From CAZGQY01 sp964528035 (GTDB lineage: Bacteria > Pseudomonadota > Gammaproteobacteria > Methylococcales > UBA1147): 9,839 bases of DNA. Below are positions 5,657-9,839 of this stretch, piece after piece. The DNA is taken from assembly GCA_964528035.1 (NCBI GenBank), contig CAZGQY010000157.1:1-9839 (forward strand). The letters are read 5' to 3'. Numbering within the stretch: the first letter of the stretch is position 1; each line of letters starts with the position of its first letter. The notes beneath the pieces are model-generated. The model had not been told where the DNA came from, made no database searches, and worked only from the letters and a program-made list of their open reading frames with translations. Made by a program: the position numbers and the translations under genes.

Positions 5657-6304
5657 TTAAGCGGACAACCGCAAAGGGTGGTCTGCCAAATCGTTTTCCT
5701 GCTCACTCAAGCTTTCCTGAAATGATTGTCGTTCGAACATTCGACTCGCATATTCCCTAATCGCTCCCGCTTGTTTTGGAAGGTCTATTCCCAGACTGGG
5801 TAGTCTCCACAATAAAGGAACCACAGCACAGTCGATCAGCGAAAACTCATCTCCCATAAAAAACTCTTTGGCTTCGAATATTGACGCTGCTGAAACCAAA
5901 CTTTCACGAAGCATTTTTCTGGTTTTTACCGCCTTCTTTTCCCCACCTGATTCAATTTCCTCCAACAGGCTATACCAGTCGTTCTCGATACGATACATAA
6001 TTACGCGGGATCGAGCTCTGGATACCGGATCCATTGGATGCAAAGGCGGATGAGGAAAGCGCTCATCCAGATATTCCATAATAATTCGGGAGTTATATAG
6101 AACCAGGTCACGATCAACCATGGTCGGCAGATTACCGTAAGGGTTTAATTCAAGAAAGTCCTCTGGTGGGTCATTTGGATTAACATAGCGGATTTCAACA
6201 GCAACACTTTTTTCAGCAAGAACCATTCGCGCCCGGTGACTGTAGATGCAGGTCGGTGATGAATACAAGGTCATTACAGATTTACGACTTGTGATATTTG
6301 CCAC
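5657..6304 (-). CDS. sspA: Stringent starvation protein A (SspA), RNA polymerase-associated
   Basis: SspA is a glutathione-S-transferase-fold protein that binds RNA polymerase rather than glutathione and reprograms transcription in stationary phase or stress. The thioredoxin-like N-terminal domain (10-85) includes SVMTLYSSPTCIYSHRARMVLAEK, and RIIMEYLDERFPHPPL (73-88) carries P84-H85-P86, the surface pocket needed for function in E. coli, at the same numbering. The helical C-terminal domain includes FFMGDEFSLIDCAVVPLLWRLP (148-169). Its 215 residues compare with 212 in E. coli. C19 replaces the Asp of E. coli SspA in the PTxIYSH motif. Its own promoter is likely (6350-6358). Confidence 0.96.
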   Translation of the reverse strand: MANITSRKSVMTLYSSPTCIYSHRARMVLAEKSVAVEIRYVNPNDPPEDFLELNPYGNLPTMVDRDLVLYNSRIIMEYLDERFPHPPLHPMDPVSRARSRVIMYRIENDWYSLLEEIESGGEKKAVKTRKMLRESLVSAASIFEAKEFFMGDEFSLIDCAVVPLLWRLPSLGIDLPKQAGAIREYASRMFERQSFQESLSEQENDLADHPLRLSA

Positions 6305-6349
6305 GAAACGTCCCCTATTGAGTTTATTATTAATAGCTATCCCAACAGC

Positions 6350-6358
6350 ATTCTATCA
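6350..6358 (-). promoter_or_regulatory. Extended -10 promoter for sspA-sspB
   Basis: The minus strand reads TGATAGAAT, a TGn extension joined to a -10 matching TATAAT at 5 of 6 bases. No good -35 lies 16-18 bases upstream, as is common for extended -10 promoters. A start near 6343 would give a leader of about 39 nt before the sspA ATG. Confidence 0.45.
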
Positions 6359-6440
6359 CGATATTGTTTCTTTTTGCTGAGCACCCTGGCGAAAAAGTCG
6401 TATTATTTCGTTTAAATACAGTTTGTTATAATTATTCTCC

Positions 6441-6456
6441 AACTAAAATATTAGTT
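6441..6456. repeat. AT-rich inverted repeat after petC
   Basis: AACTAA-AATA-TTAGTT is a 6-bp inverted repeat with a 4-nt loop, 14 bases after the petC stop. The stem is weak and lacks a T-run, so it is at best a poor terminator or an mRNA 3' hairpin. No better terminator was found between petC and sspA. Confidence 0.3.
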
Positions 6457-6469
6457 AATATCCACCTAT

Positions 6470-7192
6470 TTAATGGACATCTTTCCAGTATTCTTTTTTC
6501 AGTAAATAGACGATATTGAGAAACATAAACAAAAACAAAAGAACATATTTGCCCATACTGACACGTTGCAACTGCGCAGGCTCCCCTACATAAACAAGAA
6601 AATTAACCAGGTCTCTGATCGTTGCATCAAATTCCAACTGCGTCATTTTTCCACGGCTATTGCTAATAAAACGTTCAAATTTTTGCTGACCATCTTGTTG
6701 TATAAATACTGCTTTTTGATCGCCCTGAAGATCCCAAAAAACATTAGGCATGGCAACATCCTTATACACTGTATTGTTCACGCCAAACGGCCGTGATTCA
6801 TCCAGGTAAAAACCTCGCAAATAGGAATACAGCCAATCAGAACCACGAGACCTCGCAATCAATGATAAATCCGGCGGACTGATACCAACAAACCACTGAC
6901 TCGCTTCAACGGATTCCATAGCAGTAGTCATGGAATCATGGATGCTTCGTGAACCGACAATAATCTGCTGTTTGGTTTCGTCTTCAGAGAGACCGATATC
7001 TTCGGCCAAACGCGAATAACGCATGTGTTTAAGCGAGTGGCAGCTTTGACAATACCTTGCATATAAACTTGCACCTCGCCTCAATGATGCCTTATCTGCA
7101 ACATCGACAGCCATTTCATCCAGTTCAACGCCACCGCCCGCCACCACCAGCATTGGCAGACACAACATGAGTATCCCAACTATACTTTTCAT
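6470..7192 (-). CDS. petC: Ubiquinol-cytochrome c reductase, cytochrome c1 subunit
   Basis: Cytochrome c1 accepts electrons from the Rieske protein and passes them to soluble or membrane cytochrome c at the periplasmic face. A signal peptide covers about residues 1-19. The heme c motif CQSCH (48-52) supplies the covalent attachment and the axial histidine H52. M148 (VAMPNVFWDL) is the likely sixth ligand. One C-terminal membrane anchor spans about 214-231, followed by a basic tail (KKEYWKDVH). The 240-residue length is normal for proteobacterial stand-alone c1, and the protein is not fused to cytochrome b. Its ATG overlaps the petB stop as ATGA, indicating translational coupling within petABC. 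Confidence 0.96.
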   Translation of the reverse strand: MKSIVGILMLCLPMLVVAGGGVELDEMAVDVADKASLRRGASLYARYCQSCHSLKHMRYSRLAEDIGLSEDETKQQIIVGSRSIHDSMTTAMESVEASQWFVGISPPDLSLIARSRGSDWLYSYLRGFYLDESRPFGVNNTVYKDVAMPNVFWDLQGDQKAVFIQQDGQQKFERFISNSRGKMTQLEFDATIRDLVNFLVYVGEPAQLQRVSMGKYVLLFLFMFLNIVYLLKKEYWKDVH

Positions 7193-8604
7193 TTTTTTAC
7201 GTATTTTTGTAAATTTGAAACGCTTTCCTTGATCAAAGCTATGAGGCCTTCAACATCGAGTATCGGAACACTGTAAACCTGACCGGATTGAGTCTTTATT
7301 TCTCGAGTCGTAGTAATTTGATCAAACTTTTTTTTCAACCCTGGACACCGATCATTTATAACATCCGCCAACGGTGGATCATTCGTCACCCGATCAGGTA
7401 TCGGAACACTGGCTTTCTCGTTCTTGGTATAAAACGGCATCAGCACAAAGAATGCAAAATAAAGAACCGTAAACAATCTTGCAAACCCTGTAGCTACTGG
7501 CGTGGCAGGTTGCGTTCCTAGATAGCCCAATACAAGAAAGCTCACAGCAAATATACTCACCGCAGCTTTAAAAATACCACTGCGATAGCGTACAGAATTA
7601 ATTTCACTTCGATCCAGCCAGGGTAGAATAAACAATACAAAGATTGCTCCCCCCATCACCAGAACCCCGCCAAATTTATCCGGGACAGCGCGTAAAATTG
7701 CATAAAATGGCGTGAAATACCAAACGGGTACTATATGCTCTGGTGTCTTGAGTGGATCAGCGGGAATGAAATTTTCCGGCTCTAGAAACAAGCCCCCCAT
7801 CTCCGGCATATAAAATATAATCGTCGCAAAAACAATCAGGAATACAACGACTCCTACAATATCCTTGACAGTATAATAAGGATGGAAAGGGATACCATCC
7901 AAAGGAACCCCTTTTTTGTCTTTATTCTTCTTTATCTCAATACCGTCCGGATTATTCGACCCTACCTGGTGAAGGGCAATGATATGCAAATAAACCAGCG
8001 CGACTAAAACCAATGGTATTGCTGCAACATGAAATGCAAAAAACCGGTTCAGAGTCGCGTCGGCAATCACATAGTCGCCCCGAATCCATAGCGCAAGGTC
8101 TTCTCCAACAAAAGGGATGGCACTAAACAGTGAAATGATAACCTGAGCACCCCAATAAGACATTTGCCCCCAAGGTAATAAGTACCCCATGAACGACTCA
8201 GCCATCAGACAAAAATAGATCAGCATGCCGAAAATCCAGATTAATTCCCGAGGCTTCTTGAAAGAACCATACAGCAACCCTCGAAACATATGCAGATAGA
8301 CAACGATAAAAAATGCCGAAGCCCCTGTTGAGTGCATGTACCTGATCAACCAACCCCAATTCACATCCCGCATAATGTATTCAACCGAATCAAATGCGAA
8401 TTTGGCATCGGGTTTATACGCCATGGTAAGGACAATGCCTGTGAGAATCTGATTAACCAGAACCAACAGCGCCAATGATCCAAATATATACCATACGTTA
8501 AAATTTTTCGGCGCATAATATTCTGACAAATGCTCTTTCCAGACCTTGTCCAATGGCATCCGGGTAAACACCCAGCTAGAAAATTCCGTAACCCACTTCG
8601 GCAT
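7189..8604 (-). CDS. petB: Ubiquinol-cytochrome c reductase, cytochrome b subunit
   Basis: This is the integral membrane core of the bc1 complex, holding the quinol-oxidising and quinone-reducing sites. Four heme ligands appear in two 14-spaced pairs: H91/H105 (RYMHSTGASAFFIVVYLH) and H192/H206 (FHVAAIPLVLVALVYLH), with bL bound by H91/H192 and bH by H105/H206. The Qo-site motif is PVWY (293-296) rather than PEWY; PVWY is known from beta- and gammaproteobacteria. Membrane helices continue to about residue 392. The protein then extends about 70 soluble residues (401-471, lysine-rich), longer than the roughly 400-residue form in Pseudomonas. It overlaps petA by one base (TGATG) and petC by four. 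Confidence 0.97.
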   Translation of the reverse strand: MPKWVTEFSSWVFTRMPLDKVWKEHLSEYYAPKNFNVWYIFGSLALLVLVNQILTGIVLTMAYKPDAKFAFDSVEYIMRDVNWGWLIRYMHSTGASAFFIVVYLHMFRGLLYGSFKKPRELIWIFGMLIYFCLMAESFMGYLLPWGQMSYWGAQVIISLFSAIPFVGEDLALWIRGDYVIADATLNRFFAFHVAAIPLVLVALVYLHIIALHQVGSNNPDGIEIKKNKDKKGVPLDGIPFHPYYTVKDIVGVVVFLIVFATIIFYMPEMGGLFLEPENFIPADPLKTPEHIVPVWYFTPFYAILRAVPDKFGGVLVMGGAIFVLFILPWLDRSEINSVRYRSGIFKAAVSIFAVSFLVLGYLGTQPATPVATGFARLFTVLYFAFFVLMPFYTKNEKASVPIPDRVTNDPPLADVINDRCPGLKKKFDQITTTREIKTQSGQVYSVPILDVEGLIALIKESVSNLQKYVKK

Positions 8605-9203
8605 CAGCCTTTCTCCTCAGTTTCATCTTCGCCAACGATAATCCGGGTATCACTTAGATAGCGGTACGGTGGAATTTCCAGATTGGTCGGCGCAGGAACG
8701 CTTTTATACACCCGACCGGAATAATCAAATCGAGAACCATGACACGGGCAGAAAAAACCACCTTGCCACTCACTGCCAAGATCAGCAGGCGCTACCTCAG
8801 GCCTAAAGGTGGGTGAACACCCCAGATGCGTGCATATTCCCACGGCCAGAAATATTTCAGGTTTAATTGACCGCTCGCGGTTTTTGGAGGATTCTGGCTG
8901 AATAGATTCGTTAGAATCAGGATCATCTAATTTTTCTACCACTGAATCCAGAGAATCGAGTGCTGCCTTACTGCGGCGAAGCACCCATACGGGTTTACCT
9001 CGCCACTTAACCCGGATAAGCTGCCCCATCTCGAGTTTACCAATATCGATTTCAACAGGAGCTCCAGCCGCTTTCGTCCTTGCACTCGGTGCCATTGCAG
9101 AAAGAAACGGAACTGCAACAAACCCCGCTCCAACGGCACCGACAACGCTTGCAGCGGCAGTTAACAGTCGCCGTCGCCCAACATCTACGGCATCTTCACT
9201 CAT
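8604..9203 (-). CDS. petA: Ubiquinol-cytochrome c reductase, Rieske iron-sulfur subunit
   Basis: This subunit carries the [2Fe-2S] cluster that takes the first electron from ubiquinol and moves it to cytochrome c1. A twin-arginine-type N-terminus, GRRRLLTAAA (9-18), and a hydrophobic anchor (about 17-38) fit Tat-dependent insertion. Box I is CTHLGC (C124, H126 ligands; C129 disulfide) and box II is CPCHGS (C152, H155 ligands; C154 disulfide). The spacer RSKAALDSLDS through NRERSIKPE (about 77-116) is the helical insertion usual in proteobacterial Rieske proteins. Its 199 residues are normal. It is first in petABC, with a promoter about 60 bases upstream and a G-rich stretch (GGGGGGCGAG) as the likely ribosome binding site. 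Confidence 0.97.
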   Translation of the reverse strand: MSEDAVDVGRRRLLTAAASVVGAVGAGFVAVPFLSAMAPSARTKAAGAPVEIDIGKLEMGQLIRVKWRGKPVWVLRRSKAALDSLDSVVEKLDDPDSNESIQPESSKNRERSIKPEIFLAVGICTHLGCSPTFRPEVAPADLGSEWQGGFFCPCHGSRFDYSGRVYKSVPAPTNLEIPPYRYLSDTRIIVGEDETEEKG

Positions 9204-9260
9204 TATTCTCGCCCCCCGGGAAAAACCAAATTAAGTTCATGTTCTATTTCTATCCATTAG

Positions 9261-9289
9261 ATTCTGTGGGAAAAGAAAACTCAGGTCAA
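9261..9289 (-). promoter_or_regulatory. Sigma-70-type promoter for petABC
   Basis: The minus strand has TTGACC (9289-9284), 17 bases, then CAGAAT (9266-9261). These match the consensus hexamers at 5 of 6 and 4 of 6 with optimal spacing. Transcription would start near 9254, giving a leader of about 50 nt before the petA ATG. This is the best promoter seen in the window. Confidence 0.6.
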
Positions 9290-9293
9290 GCAA

Positions 9294-9332
9294 CAGTTGC
9301 GCTCTGTTCTTCAACTGGTTTTAAAAAAAAAA
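9294..9332. promoter_or_regulatory. Inverted repeat and A10/T10 tract upstream of petABC promoter
   Basis: CAGTTG (9294-9299) and CAACTG (9312-9317) are inverted with 12 bases between, starting 5 bases upstream of the -35. A run of ten As (9323-9332) follows. The placement suits an activator or repressor site plus a curved or UP-like tract, but no known regulator motif is recognised. Confidence 0.3.
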
Positions 9333-9786
9333 CACAATTTGCTGGAAAAACAACCGCGGTAACAAAGCCTATTTTTAAATCAGTGCCTAAAATAATTGTT
9401 CATTCTCACTTCATTTACCATCGGTGATACGCAGACAATTCGATAATAATCCCCTCACCTGACGCATATTTATAATTAGAACCCGTCCGTAAACGCCCTA
9501 TTTATTATTCAGACAACGAATCGGAAGTTAGATACATTGGAACAGCAAAAGAACATAAAGCCTGTCATGGCTCGAGCACATTCATTCTCCTCATCGGGAA
9601 ATAATATTGAATTACAGGCGTGCCGCAGAATGGATTCGATGGATAAACCTTTGCGCCCGGTTAGCAGCTACGCCCTTTGTTTCAAGATCGGCCTCAACGA
9701 TTTCGAGGACATCTCGATATCAATCAAACCGACCGGACATCGTTTTAGTTCAAATCCAATCTCATATAATGACTATGCTGATTAAT
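9333..9786. other. Intergenic region upstream of petABC with no supported gene
   Basis: About 450 bases show no convincing coding region. Two overlapping plus-strand frames of 66 and 82 codons (9537-9807) have no recognisable motif or clear ribosome binding site and disagree on frame. The only structure noted is a 9-bp inverted repeat with one mismatch at 9699-9721 (GATTTCGAG/CTCGATATC, 5-nt loop), without a T-run on either side. Confidence 0.5.
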
Positions 9787-9839
9787 TTAATGAACCAACG
9801 CCAGTAAAATCCCGGCGGCAACCGCTGAACCAATCACAC
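9787..9839 (-). CDS. C-terminal end of a possible membrane protein (partial)
   Basis: Reading in from the right edge, one minus-strand frame gives 16 residues, VIGSAVAAGILLALVH, and then a TAA. This looks like the end of a transmembrane helix of a gene lying mostly outside the window and oriented like petABC. The stretch is too short to identify the protein, and chance hydrophobicity is possible. Confidence 0.35.
   Translation of the reverse strand, partial: VIGSAVAAGILLALVH

Noticed and set aside
6441..6456. petC intrinsic terminator
   Set aside because: The inverted repeat has a 6-bp AT-only stem and no T-run, so it is listed as a repeat rather than a terminator.
9080..9427. 115-codon plus-strand open frame
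   Set aside because: It is antisense to the petA start and crosses the petABC promoter; its composition is low-complexity (Gln, Leu, Arg).
9537..9807. Two overlapping plus-strand frames of 82 and 66 codons
   Set aside because: No motif, no clear ribosome binding site, and the two frames compete. Kept only as unassigned intergenic sequence.
1..9839. CRISPR array, insertion sequence, riboswitch
   Set aside because: No regularly spaced long repeats, transposase-like frames or recognisable riboswitch structures were seen on either strand.

Overview
The window reads as the chromosome of a moderately AT-rich gammaproteobacterium, with one end of an integrated mobile element at the left. The host assignment rests on four things: the petABC-sspA-sspB gene order, an SspA that keeps the ERFPHPP segment at the same residue numbers as E. 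coli, a DUF1820 protein, and a tpiA-secG-tRNA-Leu block. Genus cannot be told from the sequence.

Left part (1 to about 3120): the integrase end of a tRNA-associated integrative element. From right to left, all on the minus strand, it holds a P4-type tyrosine integrase, a DUF6499/DUF2285-type regulator whose GTG start overlaps the integrase stop, an AlpA-family small DNA-binding protein, and a primase-helicase (DUF5906-like) that runs off the left edge. This last gene has no stop inside the window. The element abuts the 3' end of tRNA-Leu(GAG). Between integrase and tRNA lie four tandem 10-bp repeats and a strong intrinsic terminator. The far attachment site is outside the window.

Middle (3114 to 5653): tRNA-Leu, secG (with a long acidic tail) and tpiA form a minus-strand group. 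Then come an AT-rich gap of roughly 380 bases and a plus-strand DUF1820 gene, convergent with sspB.

Right part (5276 to 9839): sspB and sspA are 3 bases apart, with sspA served by a likely extended -10 promoter. Upstream is petABC, the complete cytochrome bc1 complex. Its genes overlap by 1 and 4 bases and are read from a good sigma-70-type promoter at 9261-9289. About 580 bases upstream of petA have no convincing gene, and the last 53 bases hold what may be the C-terminal end of a minus-strand membrane protein.

The host genes are ordinary: respiration (bc1), protein export (SecG), glycolysis (TpiA) and stress/proteolysis (SspA, SspB). The part most worth a second look is the element's control region. 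There a DUF2285-type regulator, an AlpA-type possible excisionase, an integrase and two separate repeat clusters are packed together, suggesting an integration/excision switch.
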